Shown in pieces: positions 36,950-46,216 of a stretch of 64,000 bases of DNA. This DNA is from Fusibacter_A sp965140735 (GTDB lineage Bacteria; Bacillota; Clostridia; Peptostreptococcales; Acidaminobacteraceae). The stretch is taken from assembly GCA_965140735.1 (NCBI GenBank), contig OZ223306.1, forward strand, positions 1,612,001 through 1,676,000. The letters run 5' to 3'. The stretch's first letter is position 1, and every line of letters begins with the position of its first letter. The notes beneath the pieces are model-generated. The model saw only the letters and a list, made by a program, of their open reading frames with translations, was not told the origin of the DNA and did no database searches. A program made the position numbers and the translations under genes.

Positions 36950-37750
36950 CTAGTATTCATCATACCAGTCATCCGATTTACTTTCTTCTGGTGCAACTGG
37001 TGTATAACAGAGTTCTTCTGGTGTACACATATTATATTTGATTGCATTTAATCTTAAAGTCACATACAATTGAGCTTTGGTTGCATCCACATATGGATTA
37101 ACAAACCAAGTCCCAATACCGAAGAGCAAAGTCCCTAAAAGGTACCATCCTAAAAAAGATAAGTCTAATACAAACATATTCCATTTGTGACCTCTGGTCA
37201 TATCCATACTCAGTTCAATCGCTCTACTACTTTCAATATTTGGATTATCCGCTAAAATATAAGGTACCATTGAATAAGCATATAATTTTATGATTCCTGG
37301 TATAAAGAATAATAAAAACCATAAAAAATTATAAACGCCTTTTATAAGCATGGTCAAAATAATGTTAAAGTAGTAATCTGAATTAAACCCGAATCCAATT
37401 TCTTTAAAAGTAACATCACGTTCAGTCCCTCTTAAGAAATAATTACGACCTCCAACTTCAAGAATATACCCTACAAAAACTCTAAGTGCAATAACCACGA
37501 TGATAATAACAAAGAGTATAAATGAAACAGCAGGTAACCACGACATTAAACCATCGAAATTAATATGTCCATTTTGAACAAACAATCCTGGTGTACTTGA
37601 AAAATTTGAACGATTCCCACTTGAACCGCTACTAGATCCAGCGCCTGATCCAGTTACGATCATAATAATTAAACTCACAAAAAATGCAGTCAAGTAATTT
37701 TGTTTTAAAAACCTCTTAGCTTTCGTTTTGAGTTCTATCCGCGTCCACAT
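36950..37750 (-). CDS. DUF975 family membrane protein
   Basis: A 266-residue protein with an amphipathic start (MWTRIELKTKAKRFLKQNY) and about five membrane segments, plus a Ser/Gly-rich loop after the first. The N-terminus, the repeated MDMTRGHKWNMF-type motif and the FIPGIIKLYAYSMVPYILAD segment are typical of DUF975 proteins, widespread in Firmicutes and of unknown function. GGAGTGG precedes the ATG. It stands alone, divergent from the methyltransferase gene. Confidence 0.8.
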   Translation of the reverse strand: MWTRIELKTKAKRFLKQNYLTAFFVSLIIMIVTGSGAGSSSGSSGNRSNFSSTPGLFVQNGHINFDGLMSWLPAVSFILFVIIIVVIALRVFVGYILEVGGRNYFLRGTERDVTFKEIGFGFNSDYYFNIILTMLIKGVYNFLWFLLFFIPGIIKLYAYSMVPYILADNPNIESSRAIELSMDMTRGHKWNMFVLDLSFLGWYLLGTLLFGIGTWFVNPYVDATKAQLYVTLRLNAIKYNMCTPEELCYTPVAPEESKSDDWYDEY

Positions 37751-37916
37751 ATAACCACTCCCAATTCATATTTATTTTAATTTTATAGCTCTATTTTACC
37801 CTAATACCCTTTAAAAAGTATTTTAAAGAGATTAAAAAAGGGTTAAAATATAAATAATCGCTTTAAAGTATCATTATTAAATCAACTTTATGATCTAAAG
37901 GAGGTCTATTTAAACT

Positions 37917-38930
37917 ATGAATTTCTCAAATGATTTAACCCAAACCTTAACTCAAAATACCGCAATATTAATTGACGAGCACTTTATCTATTCTGATTTA
38001 AAAAACGCTGCGGATTCTCTTTTTGATTTTTTTGAAGAGATAAGTCAACTCGATGTCAATGCTCTTAAGCACAATGATGCTATCTACCTGAGCAGTGGTA
38101 AGGCGATTGGGCCTTATTGGGCTGGAAGATGTGTGACCGAATTTATGCGCACGAGACAGTTCTTAAGAGGTATATATAATGGCATTCAAGATTTACAAAA
38201 GCGGTTTCCAAATGAAATCATACATATATTATATGCTGGAACCGGACCTTTCGGGACATTGATAATGCCACTTACAACTCTTTTTAAACCATCTGAAATT
38301 CAAATTACCTGCCTAGAAATCAATCCAGAAAGTATCACCTGTTTACATCGTGTCATTGCAGCTTTACACGTTGAAGATTACATCAGAGACATTGTACACT
38401 GTGATGCTACCAAGTATAAAAATACGACAGATCAAGCCATACATATGGTCATTACGGAAACCATGCTCAACGGTCTTCAAAATGAACCACAGGTAGCCAT
38501 CACCCGAAACTTAGTGCCTCAGATGCTTCCTAATGGTATTTTAATTCCTCAGAATATTTCAGTTACACTTAATCTGGTTGATAAAAAAGCTGAAACAGAT
38601 CGCCTTTTTGCAGGAAACACTAATCATGTTCCTTTTTTCAAAGAAATTATCAGCTTGATTGAACTCAATAAAGAGACTTGTACGAATCCAGATCTCTATC
38701 GACATATTGAAGTGAATTTAACGGCACCCGCTGAACCGCGTTTTAACAGAGTCAGCCTTTTTACAACCATTCAAGTTTATGAAGAACATATTATTGGTCA
38801 CAACGCATGTTCATTAACGCTACCTATAGACTTAAAAGCATTAACGCAAACCACATTGCTTGAAAATAAACTGATCTTTAATTATGAATTTAGTGACTGT
38901 CCTAAATTCGAATATAAATTGATCTCTTAA
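37917..38930 (+). CDS. SAM-dependent methyltransferase, PRMT-like
   Basis: A 337-residue class I methyltransferase. Motif I is LYAGTGPFGTL, the acidic end of strand 2 is CLEINPES, and ITETMLNGLQNEP resembles the double-E loop of protein arginine methyltransferases. A beta-rich C-terminal part from about residue 195 also recalls that group. The N-terminal 80 residues (with LSSGKAIGPYWAGRCV) are of a type I do not recognise. The acceptor is unknown and could be a protein or small molecule. AAGGAGG precedes the start; lipB follows 96 bases later. Confidence 0.72.
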   Translation: MNFSNDLTQTLTQNTAILIDEHFIYSDLKNAADSLFDFFEEISQLDVNALKHNDAIYLSSGKAIGPYWAGRCVTEFMRTRQFLRGIYNGIQDLQKRFPNEIIHILYAGTGPFGTLIMPLTTLFKPSEIQITCLEINPESITCLHRVIAALHVEDYIRDIVHCDATKYKNTTDQAIHMVITETMLNGLQNEPQVAITRNLVPQMLPNGILIPQNISVTLNLVDKKAETDRLFAGNTNHVPFFKEIISLIELNKETCTNPDLYRHIEVNLTAPAEPRFNRVSLFTTIQVYEEHIIGHNACSLTLPIDLKALTQTTLLENKLIFNYEFSDCPKFEYKLIS

Positions 38931-39026
38931 TAGATGCTCTCATCCAATGATTTCATATTTAGAGTTTTCAAACACATGAATCCCATGTAAAATTAAATAG
39001 ACCATTAGTAAATAAATGAGGTTACT

Positions 39027-39689
39027 ATGAAATTAACCATACACGATTTAGGATTAATCGATTATGAAAAAGCTTATACATTACAAGAAAATTTACTCTC
39101 TAAGGTTCAAAATGGCTCCAATGACCATTTGCTCTTATTAGAACATCCCAAAGTAATCACACTTGGCCTAAATGCAGATGAAAACAATGTTCTCATCACA
39201 AAATCCGAACTGAATTCACTTGGATTTCAGGTTATAAAGACACGGCGTGGTGGAGATGTTACTTACCACGGACCTGGTCAATTGGTGGGCTACACGATTT
39301 TTAATGTAAAAACCATTCATGGTGGCAGTGTCAAAAAATTTGTCTATAACTTAGAAGAACTCTTTATCCAATTACTCCAGACCCACTATCAGATCACTGC
39401 TCAAAGAGATCCCTTAAACTCCGGTGTATTCGTTGGTAATTCTAAGATTCTGGCACTTGGACTCTCTGTAAAAAAAGGCGTTACCATGCATGGCTTCGCA
39501 CTCAACGTCAACACACATCTTGAAGATTTTGATGTTATTGTCCCTTGCGGACTCAAAAATCGGACTGTGACGAGTATCCGTCAGCAATGTCAAAGGCATA
39601 TTGATATGTCCACGCTTAAAACTCAAGTTGTTGAAGCTTTTCTATCTGCTTTTAGCTATACTCAATCGGGTCATGAATATTATCTTTAA
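39027..39689 (+). CDS. lipB: Octanoyltransferase LipB
   Basis: Moves octanoyl groups from acyl carrier protein to lipoyl domains, the first step of endogenous lipoate synthesis. The signature RGGDVTYHGPGQLVGY lies near residue 73, the catalytic lysine is in SKILALGLSVKKGVTMHG, and the catalytic cysteine in VPCGLKNRTVTSI near 172. Length 220 is normal. No lipA or lipoyl-dependent enzyme lies in the window, so the acceptor (for example GcvH) must be elsewhere. It ends at a bidirectional terminator. Confidence 0.94.
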   Translation: MKLTIHDLGLIDYEKAYTLQENLLSKVQNGSNDHLLLLEHPKVITLGLNADENNVLITKSELNSLGFQVIKTRRGGDVTYHGPGQLVGYTIFNVKTIHGGSVKKFVYNLEELFIQLLQTHYQITAQRDPLNSGVFVGNSKILALGLSVKKGVTMHGFALNVNTHLEDFDVIVPCGLKNRTVTSIRQQCQRHIDMSTLKTQVVEAFLSAFSYTQSGHEYYL

Positions 39690-39693
39690 CATA

Positions 39694-39738
39694 AAAAAGT
39701 CTTCATCGAAATGAATCCCATTTCAGTGAAGACTTTTA
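39694..39738. terminator. Bidirectional terminator between lipB and the flagellin gene
   Basis: AAAGTCTTCA and TGAAGACTTT form an outer stem continued by CGAAATG/CATTTCG-like pairs, with A runs on one side and T runs on the other. It serves the converging lipB and flagellin genes. Confidence 0.8.
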
Positions 39739-39742
39739 AATT

Positions 39743-40456
39743 TTAAGCTAAAATATTAAGTTTGCTCTTTTGAGAATCCATCTGCATTCTCTGATTTGCT
39801 ATCTGATATTGTCTTAGATAATCTTGCTTCTTAACTTCAGCGATTTGAGTTGCCAAATCCTCCTGGAGATTTGATCTTGAAGCAACTGTATTTTCTTGAG
39901 CTATGTTATTAGATCGAACCGTTGATTCAAGTCCAGTACTTTTGCTCCCCATCTTGGAACGCGCTGTACTTATCTTTTCAAGCGCTTGATCGATTTTACC
40001 AATATCAAAATCTTTTGTAACATCAAAGTCGGAGATACCTAACCCTTCTAGACTTGTATTCTGAAGCTGCATAGGTGTTCCTTGATTCCCAGTTTGAACC
40101 TTGAGCTCACTATCTTGATTAAATAACTTGATCGTATTAAATTCTGTATTTTTAAGAGTATCATTTATAGAACTCTTAAGACCTTCGATTTGTGTTTGGA
40201 TTGCTTTTTTATCATCCTCAGTCATTATGCCATTCTTAGCTTGGATGGCGAGTTGCTTCATTTCTTGTAATGGATCTGAAGCCGATTGAAGCGCGCCATC
40301 AGCAGTTTTAAGGGCATCAATTGCCGTTTGAGCATTTTCTGCTCCTTGATTTAAGCCATTGACTTGAGACGTCATTTTCTGTTCTATGCCAACATTCGCA
40401 GGTCTTTTTTGCGCTCCCTGAACCATCGGATTAAATGAACTAGATTCTATTCTCAT
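39743..40456 (-). CDS. Short flagellin-like protein
   Basis: A 237-residue protein with flagellin N- and C-terminal coiled-coil domains: AENAQTAIDALKTADGALQS, LQEMKQLAIQAKNG and LFNQDSELKVQTGNQG at the N-side, and ALEKISTARSKMGSKSTGLE with NLQEDLATQIAEVKKQDYLR at the C-side. The variable middle is nearly absent. The N-terminus MRIESSSFNPMVQG differs from the usual MRINHNIAALN, and it ends in KSKLNILA. It could be a minor filament subunit, a cap/junction-type protein or a paralogue. No other flagellar gene is adjacent. A GTGGTG-like site precedes the ATG. Confidence 0.75.
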   Translation of the reverse strand: MRIESSSFNPMVQGAQKRPANVGIEQKMTSQVNGLNQGAENAQTAIDALKTADGALQSASDPLQEMKQLAIQAKNGIMTEDDKKAIQTQIEGLKSSINDTLKNTEFNTIKLFNQDSELKVQTGNQGTPMQLQNTSLEGLGISDFDVTKDFDIGKIDQALEKISTARSKMGSKSTGLESTVRSNNIAQENTVASRSNLQEDLATQIAEVKKQDYLRQYQIANQRMQMDSQKSKLNILA

Positions 40457-40532
40457 AACATCACCACACTTTCAAAAAGAATTATAGTCCTTTGTAGTTT
40501 ATACCCGTTTTTCATTATGTCAACCACTTTTT

Positions 40533-41915
40533 TTAATACTTTTTTAAAGTGCCTAAGAGACCTCTGGCTAGACTCGTTCCTAAGGACCTGCCAAAAGATG
40601 AGAACAAACTCTTGGTTAATTTAGTTAGCATTGAATCTGGTTTACGCCCTCTCTTAGTCTTGTGCTCTGACGTTGATTCACGCCCCACGCCTTGCTTTTC
40701 CTGCCTTCTTAGCAACATTTCGTAAGCAGAGTTGCGATCAACAGGGGTATTGTATTTAAGATTGAGTTGTTCATTGGGATAGTAATCACAGGTTTCAATT
40801 TTACCTATAAAACTGGATGGCGTGAGCATAACCGCTTCTTCGAAAGGAGAAGGTATCCCATCCTCATTTAACACAGATAAGCTCACTTCACCAACACCGT
40901 ATTTTTTCATTCTCTCAAGCATTTCTTTAGGAATCATTTGATGTTTTATATCTTTGGCCGTATAAGATCGAATACCATGTTGAATTCGATTTCCAAGTTG
41001 CGCTATAATGCTGTCAGGAATATCAGAGGGACTCTGAGATATAAAATAAATACCAACCCCTTTTGACCGAATTAATTTAATTACTTGCTCTATCTTGCTG
41101 AGCAAAACTTCTGGAATCCTCTTAAAAATCAAATGAGCTTCATCAAAGAATAAGACCATTTTAGGCACTTCAACTTCACCAACTTCAGGCAATTGCTCGT
41201 AAAGTTCAGACAATAACCAAAGTAAAAGCGTTGAATAAAGTTTATCATTTAACACGAGTTTGTTTGCTTCTAGTACATTGATAGTCCCCTTTTCTAAAAA
41301 TAAATCTTTAAAATCTAAGACACTTTCTCCAAAAAAAACATCTATATCACTGGCGATCAGAGCACGTTGAATTGCACCCATAGATTGTTTATTCAACGTC
41401 CCATAGTCCTCTTCAAATGCTTTATTATGATCGTAAAGATATTTTACGAGTTGAGTAAGATCCTTAAAATCCAAAAGCAAAAGAGCTTCATCATCTGCGA
41501 TTTGATAGATCGTGTGCAGAAGATTGGTTTGGTTTTCATTAAGATTGAGCAATTTTGCCATGAGCATTGGTCCAAAATCCATGACAGTTGTCCTAATCGG
41601 AAGGCCACATTCATTATAAATATCCCAATACATTGTATTAAAGGATTTGAAATTAGGCATTTCGAGATCGTGTTTTTCTAAAAAATGTTCTAACCCTGAA
41701 GTGCGTTTTCCCACTTCACCAAAACTGTTTAAGTCCCCTTTGACATCTATCAAAAAAACGGTAGATCCGAGTTCTGCCATTTTCTCTGCCAAAAGTTTCA
41801 AAGTTACTGTTTTTCCAGTACCTGTGGCACCTGTTATCAAACCGTGCCGTGTTAACATTTCACTATGTAATTCTAAGAATTCGCCAGAATTCTTTTTTGC
41901 AACTTGAATTTGCAT
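40533..41915 (-). CDS. HerA/FtsK-like ATPase with DUF853 domain
   Basis: A 460-residue ATPase with Walker A GATGTGKT (29-36), FLIDVKGDLNSF and Walker B MVLFFDEAHL near residue 257, then FISQSPSDIPDSI as sensor region. This organisation matches the DUF853/HerA-like family, whose members are often annotated as predicted helicases with no proven role. The C-terminal tail is basic (KRGRKPDSMLTKLTKSLFSS). GAGGTG precedes the ATG. Function is not established; a DNA- or protein-translocation role is inference. Confidence 0.82.
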   Translation of the reverse strand: MQIQVAKKNSGEFLELHSEMLTRHGLITGATGTGKTVTLKLLAEKMAELGSTVFLIDVKGDLNSFGEVGKRTSGLEHFLEKHDLEMPNFKSFNTMYWDIYNECGLPIRTTVMDFGPMLMAKLLNLNENQTNLLHTIYQIADDEALLLLDFKDLTQLVKYLYDHNKAFEEDYGTLNKQSMGAIQRALIASDIDVFFGESVLDFKDLFLEKGTINVLEANKLVLNDKLYSTLLLWLLSELYEQLPEVGEVEVPKMVLFFDEAHLIFKRIPEVLLSKIEQVIKLIRSKGVGIYFISQSPSDIPDSIIAQLGNRIQHGIRSYTAKDIKHQMIPKEMLERMKKYGVGEVSLSVLNEDGIPSPFEEAVMLTPSSFIGKIETCDYYPNEQLNLKYNTPVDRNSAYEMLLRRQEKQGVGRESTSEHKTKRGRKPDSMLTKLTKSLFSSFGRSLGTSLARGLLGTLKKY

Positions 41916-42018
41916 ACATTCACCTCAAGATATATTGTTGTCTTTATATATTTATAATAAAGATTTGCTTAATTCTATCATATTCACTCTTTTTAAGCAA
42001 AATCCAATTTTAAAAGGC

Positions 42019-43617
42019 CTATTTATTGATCAAATCTATATAGGATTGCAAGCTCTCTCGTTTATTGCCATTGATGCCTTCAACAGCTTCTGCAGTCAAC
42101 ATAGAATTTAGGACAGCTTCTTCTGTGGCCTCAACCACCGCTCTGAATGCTAAGTCTATTTGATCTTCCATGACAAATGTATAATTCATTAACTTTGTAG
42201 ATTTTGTGATATCCACTCTGTTAGAAGTAGAGAATCCAATGACAATTTCACCACTACCATGCCCAATATAAGACCCTACTCTTGCAAGGCCATTAACAGC
42301 ACGCTTACAAATCCGTTTCAGTTGTCTGTCAGACACAGGTAAATCAGTAGCAACAATAATCATACAAGATCCCTTATCCACAGCTATTTCCTCTAATTTA
42401 TTCTGTCTTAAAGCATCAATACGGCTTCCAACGTTATCACGATTTATTACTAAATCCGCTAATAGCCCATGATTAGATAACACCAGAACTCCCAGTGTAT
42501 ACCTTTCATCTCCGATATTAAAACATCTTGACGCAGACCCAATCCCACCTTTTAGTTGATGACAAGACATCCCACGACCAGCACCTACTGCTCCCTCTGA
42601 AAAATCAATTTCAGCATTTTTTATAGCTTCAAGGACTTGATAGGTTTGAATTGATTTGTGCGTAATGGCATTTAAATAGCTATCATTACACTCACCGACC
42701 ACAGGATTTATCGATTGTATTTCAGCTTCACTGGAAGCAATCATATAGTCAATTATAGCATCTTGAACACGTCCAACAGCCAGTGTATTCGTCAATGCAA
42801 TGGGTGTTTCAAGTGTTCCTAATTCTTCAATCTGTACCAACCCTGTTGTCTTTCCGAAACCATTAATCACATGAGCAGCTGCAATCATTTTATGTTCAAA
42901 CAGATCATCTTCTGCTGGTAAAATAACGGTTACACCCGTTTGTACGGCACCACTTTGTAATGTAGCATGTCCTACTTGAATACCCGAAACATCTGTGATT
43001 TTATTCAGAGGGCCTCTCTCAAGTGCACCAATTTTTATGTCCATTTCATGTGTTCTTCTTGGATACTCTGATAAAAACAAAAGACGATTTAAGCTATAAA
43101 CGACTTGTTTCTTGTCAGAAATAACACTCATCAAACTAAAATTATAGCGCTCAACCACCTTGATAGAGGCTTTATTTTGCGCATGGATAATCCCCTCAAT
43201 TGTGGAGACTATTAAACGTTTAAAAGCAAAGTTCAAAACAAGTTTGACACCTTCGTGTACATAACCTTTATTTTGAAAAGATTCACGGAGTTCATACCCA
43301 ATTTCGGCTTTATTCTCATCGTAATTAATATTCCAAAGGCATATGGTTCCTATAAGTGTTTCGGTTTCTTTTAACTCAATCCCCCAAAAATACCATTGAT
43401 AATCTTCATATCCAGCTATAATCTTATTGATAAAATCCTCTGTTTCCTCATGTGTCTCATCAATTTTACGATCAATATACTTAGAAATCTCTAAAGAATG
43501 TCGAATCTCATAAAGCGCATTCATATCTTCCTTTTTTAATGCTCTTAATTTTATCCGATAACTTTCAAGCACAAGGCTATGTGGTGGATTTTGTTTAATT
43601 AATCGATCCAGTTGCAT
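42019..43617 (-). CDS. Fusion of a GNAT acetyltransferase and a P1-family (DmpA-like) aminopeptidase
   Basis: One open frame of 532 residues. The first about 180 are a RimJ/RimL-like GNAT domain (IKLRALKKEDMNALYEIR, GTICLWNINYDENKAEIGYE, ESFQNKGYVHEGV, NKASIKVVERYNF). After a short linker, MDIKIGALERGPLNKITDVS starts a complete P1 peptidase: VQTGVTVILP, GECNDSYLN and GAVGAGRGMSCHQLKGGIGS, the region that is self-cleaved in DmpA/BapA-type enzymes. ATG 43617 follows GGAGGGG. Whether the two parts work together, or are separated by processing, is unknown. An internal start near 43043 is possible but poorly supported. Confidence 0.82.
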   Translation of the reverse strand: MQLDRLIKQNPPHSLVLESYRIKLRALKKEDMNALYEIRHSLEISKYIDRKIDETHEETEDFINKIIAGYEDYQWYFWGIELKETETLIGTICLWNINYDENKAEIGYELRESFQNKGYVHEGVKLVLNFAFKRLIVSTIEGIIHAQNKASIKVVERYNFSLMSVISDKKQVVYSLNRLLFLSEYPRRTHEMDIKIGALERGPLNKITDVSGIQVGHATLQSGAVQTGVTVILPAEDDLFEHKMIAAAHVINGFGKTTGLVQIEELGTLETPIALTNTLAVGRVQDAIIDYMIASSEAEIQSINPVVGECNDSYLNAITHKSIQTYQVLEAIKNAEIDFSEGAVGAGRGMSCHQLKGGIGSASRCFNIGDERYTLGVLVLSNHGLLADLVINRDNVGSRIDALRQNKLEEIAVDKGSCMIIVATDLPVSDRQLKRICKRAVNGLARVGSYIGHGSGEIVIGFSTSNRVDITKSTKLMNYTFVMEDQIDLAFRAVVEATEEAVLNSMLTAEAVEGINGNKRESLQSYIDLINK

Positions 43618-43680
43618 TTTCCCCTCCAACTTAATTAACTCTACTCTAAACGATTTTAAGGTATAACGCATTAAGGTTCT

Positions 43681-44430
43681 TTAAGTCATCAAAATCTTAA
43701 GCATACGTTCTGTGTTGTTCACAAATTGTTTTGTTGTATTATAATGTTCCGTTTCTTCATACTGGATGCACGCATAGTTTTGATCAATGCTATATATCCT
43801 CGCATTTGGATACGCCATCAAAATTGGCGAATGCGTCGCAATAATAAATTGTGAATCTTCAATCACTAAGTCATGCATCCTTGAAAGTAAAGCCATTTGC
43901 CTATTAGGAGAAAGTGCAGCCTCAGGTTCATCCAAAATATAGAGTCCTTTTCCACTCAACCTGGTCATGAACAACGTTAAAAAAGATTCCCCATGAGACA
44001 ATTGATGCAAAGATTTGCCCCCATATGATTGAATCAATTTAGGGCCACCCCCAAATTCTCGATCTAATTCGTCAATATAGGATGCCACATTGTAAAAACT
44101 TTCTGCTCTTAGAAAAAAACCGTCTTTAGGACGCTGAATCCCTTTTACAAGTTTAATTTCATTGAATAGAGTTGAATGAGAATTTTCAGTGGCAAAATTA
44201 AAATTCTTAGTACCCCCTTCAGGATTGTAGCCAAATGCCACTGCAATAGCTTCTAATATAGTGGATTTCCCACTGCCATTTTCACCAATTAAAAAAGTGA
44301 CATTCGGATGAAATTCAATAGACTCCAAACTCTGAACTGCTGGCAAATTGTAGGGATACTCATTTCGACTTGTTACATCACTTATATTTTTACTAATTTC
44401 ACGCAGATATTGTTCATTTCTCTTTAACAA
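43681..44430 (-). CDS. AAA family ATPase (RecF/ABC-type, COG3910-like)
   Basis: A 249-residue stand-alone ATPase with Walker A GENGSGKST (about residues 48-56), signature-like LSHGESFL, Walker B GLYILDEPEAALSP and the histidine in IATHSPILMAYP. It lacks transport or coiled-coil domains, so it belongs to the predicted ATPases related to ABC and SMC-type proteins whose role is unclear. The start is a TTG at 44430 with AGGAG 8 bases upstream. It follows the LD-carboxypeptidase-like gene by 22 bases. Confidence 0.82.
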   Translation of the reverse strand: MLKRNEQYLREISKNISDVTSRNEYPYNLPAVQSLESIEFHPNVTFLIGENGSGKSTILEAIAVAFGYNPEGGTKNFNFATENSHSTLFNEIKLVKGIQRPKDGFFLRAESFYNVASYIDELDREFGGGPKLIQSYGGKSLHQLSHGESFLTLFMTRLSGKGLYILDEPEAALSPNRQMALLSRMHDLVIEDSQFIIATHSPILMAYPNARIYSIDQNYACIQYEETEHYNTTKQFVNNTERMLKILMT

Positions 44431-44452
44431 CTGTCAGTCTCCTATTTCTCAA

Positions 44453-45499
44453 TTAGCCTATCTCAAAGGGACTTTCCAGTAACGTCACTGTGCCCTTAAG
44501 AGGATCAAGCTCTACTTCACACCCTAATGGCAAGAGCCACTTAGGATCTGTATGACCAAAATCGCCACCACTTATGACAACCAACTCGCTCAAGCTGTTT
44601 TCAACTGTAAGAATATTCATAATAATCTCATTGAGCGTCTCTATTTCTTCAGATGAATAATCCTTGGGTTTAGCAAATAAAATACCTCTAATATGACTTA
44701 ATATACCCTGTGTTGCGTAATTTCTAAACATAAATCCAACGTTCATAGGCGTCGGTTTATCCTCAGAGGTTTCAAACAATAGTATTTTATCTGCCCAAAA
44801 ATCCGGTTTAGGCCAATAGGTTGTCCCTTTTAGAAATTCAAGGACTTCAATATTGCCTCCCCATAGTTTTCCTGTAACGCTTTGATGCCCTTGCAAAGTC
44901 ATCATGCCCTCATTTGATGTAAATGGCAAACACTCTCCTAATGTCTCGATACACGTCCAATCTTTATACCCCTGTGTGAGCTGAGTATACTTTGGATACA
45001 CATAAGGACATGTCAGCGCCATTAAAAAAGTCTTTACATGGGTCTGAAATGCCTTTTCAAACGATTTGAATTGTGCAAATCCTGCCATAATAGAGGGGCC
45101 ATGTATTGTAGGTAACCCTTGACTGCTCAAATAGCTTAAAAATGTGGTGGCATCTGAAAAGCCCATGATCATTTTGGGATTAGCTTTAATCACTTCTAGG
45201 TCCAAAAAGGGTAGTATTCTCACCGATTCGTACCCTCCTATTGAACAAATAATGCCATCAATCCGCTCGTCTTTAAAGGCATCGTTGATATCTTTTGCTC
45301 TGATTTCAGGATGTTCATATAACATTTTGCGATCCATCCGTGCTGATGGCATTTCCACTGTTTCGACTCCTAATGCATCCATCACATTTTGAAGCCCTAA
45401 TTCATAAATTTCTGGAAATAAATTAGGCAATGCCGATGAAGGTGATATAACTGCTATTCTTGATCCTTTTTTAAGCTTTCTCAGTTTTAAAGACTCCAT
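44453..45499 (-). CDS. S66-family peptidase (LD-carboxypeptidase / MccF-like)
   Basis: A 348-residue serine peptidase of family S66. The N-terminal GSRIAVISPSSA, GIICSIGGYES and the nucleophile serine in IMGFSDAT (Ser115) are clear; the catalytic glutamate and histidine would lie in LLFETSE and VVISGGDFGHTDP. Its length and insert suit the MccF branch, which cleaves microcin C7-like aminoacyl-nucleotides and gives self-immunity, more than the shorter murein LD-carboxypeptidase. ATG 45499 follows GGGAGG. Substrate unproven. Confidence 0.85.
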   Translation of the reverse strand: MESLKLRKLKKGSRIAVISPSSALPNLFPEIYELGLQNVMDALGVETVEMPSARMDRKMLYEHPEIRAKDINDAFKDERIDGIICSIGGYESVRILPFLDLEVIKANPKMIMGFSDATTFLSYLSSQGLPTIHGPSIMAGFAQFKSFEKAFQTHVKTFLMALTCPYVYPKYTQLTQGYKDWTCIETLGECLPFTSNEGMMTLQGHQSVTGKLWGGNIEVLEFLKGTTYWPKPDFWADKILLFETSEDKPTPMNVGFMFRNYATQGILSHIRGILFAKPKDYSSEEIETLNEIIMNILTVENSLSELVVISGGDFGHTDPKWLLPLGCEVELDPLKGTVTLLESPFEIG

Positions 45500-45605
45500 T
45501 TTTCCTCCCATTTAGATATATGATAATTGTAGTTGTACTCTAAAAGCTCTCTTCTATAATTCTATTTTGAGTCTATAGCATATATTATATCTATTAACTC
45601 TCTTA

Positions 45606-46193
45606 CTATTTAGATTTTAACGTAGAAACCATCGGGGATTCATCAGATAAATCTATTTCAATCATTCGATCTACAAATCTCTCAAATACATCCAGAAGAC
45701 TCTCCAGTGTATCCAGATCTTTAATAAGACCCGTCGCTTGATAAAGGAGGATACTTTCGTCTTGACGCTTTAAGCATTTGTCTTTCAATTTGACTTCAAT
45801 TGCAATTGGTTTTCCCATAAGTAAAAGTTGTTTTAACTTATAATCGGCTAATAGATGTCTAATCTTGTCCTCATCGTTCCCTTTAATCACAAAACGCTGA
45901 TCAAATTCATCATCTCCAATTAAAATATCTTGCATGCCGAACATCTTACCGATACTGCTGAAAAAACCTTCATGGTAAAGCTTAAAACTCAACCGATCTG
46001 GATTTTTAAAGAGAGCTCTTATCTGCGTGCTTACAATAGGCGTGTTGCCAACCATAGTGGTATAGCTCTCAAGCAAGATACTTGAGTTCTTGTACTTGAA
46101 CATGACATTTTCACTTTTAGTAAATGTCCCTTTTTCGTAGACGCCATTTCTTTTTCGTCCGAGCTCTTCCCATGAGCTTTTTTTATTTCTCAT
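45606..46193 (-). CDS. Hypothetical protein
   Basis: A 195-residue soluble protein with no signal peptide or membrane segment and no domain that I recognise. The sequence is mixed alpha/beta, with FKNPDRLSFKLYHEGFFSSI and HLLADYKLKQLLLMG as the most distinctive stretches, and a helical end. AAGG lies before the ATG. It sits 24 bases after the NUDIX gene and 107 bases before the peptidase gene, probably in the same transcript. Confidence 0.65.
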   Translation of the reverse strand: MRNKKSSWEELGRKRNGVYEKGTFTKSENVMFKYKNSSILLESYTTMVGNTPIVSTQIRALFKNPDRLSFKLYHEGFFSSIGKMFGMQDILIGDDEFDQRFVIKGNDEDKIRHLLADYKLKQLLLMGKPIAIEVKLKDKCLKRQDESILLYQATGLIKDLDTLESLLDVFERFVDRMIEIDLSDESPMVSTLKSK

Positions 46194-46216
46194 TTGAATA
46201 CCTTATCGCCCTTTCT

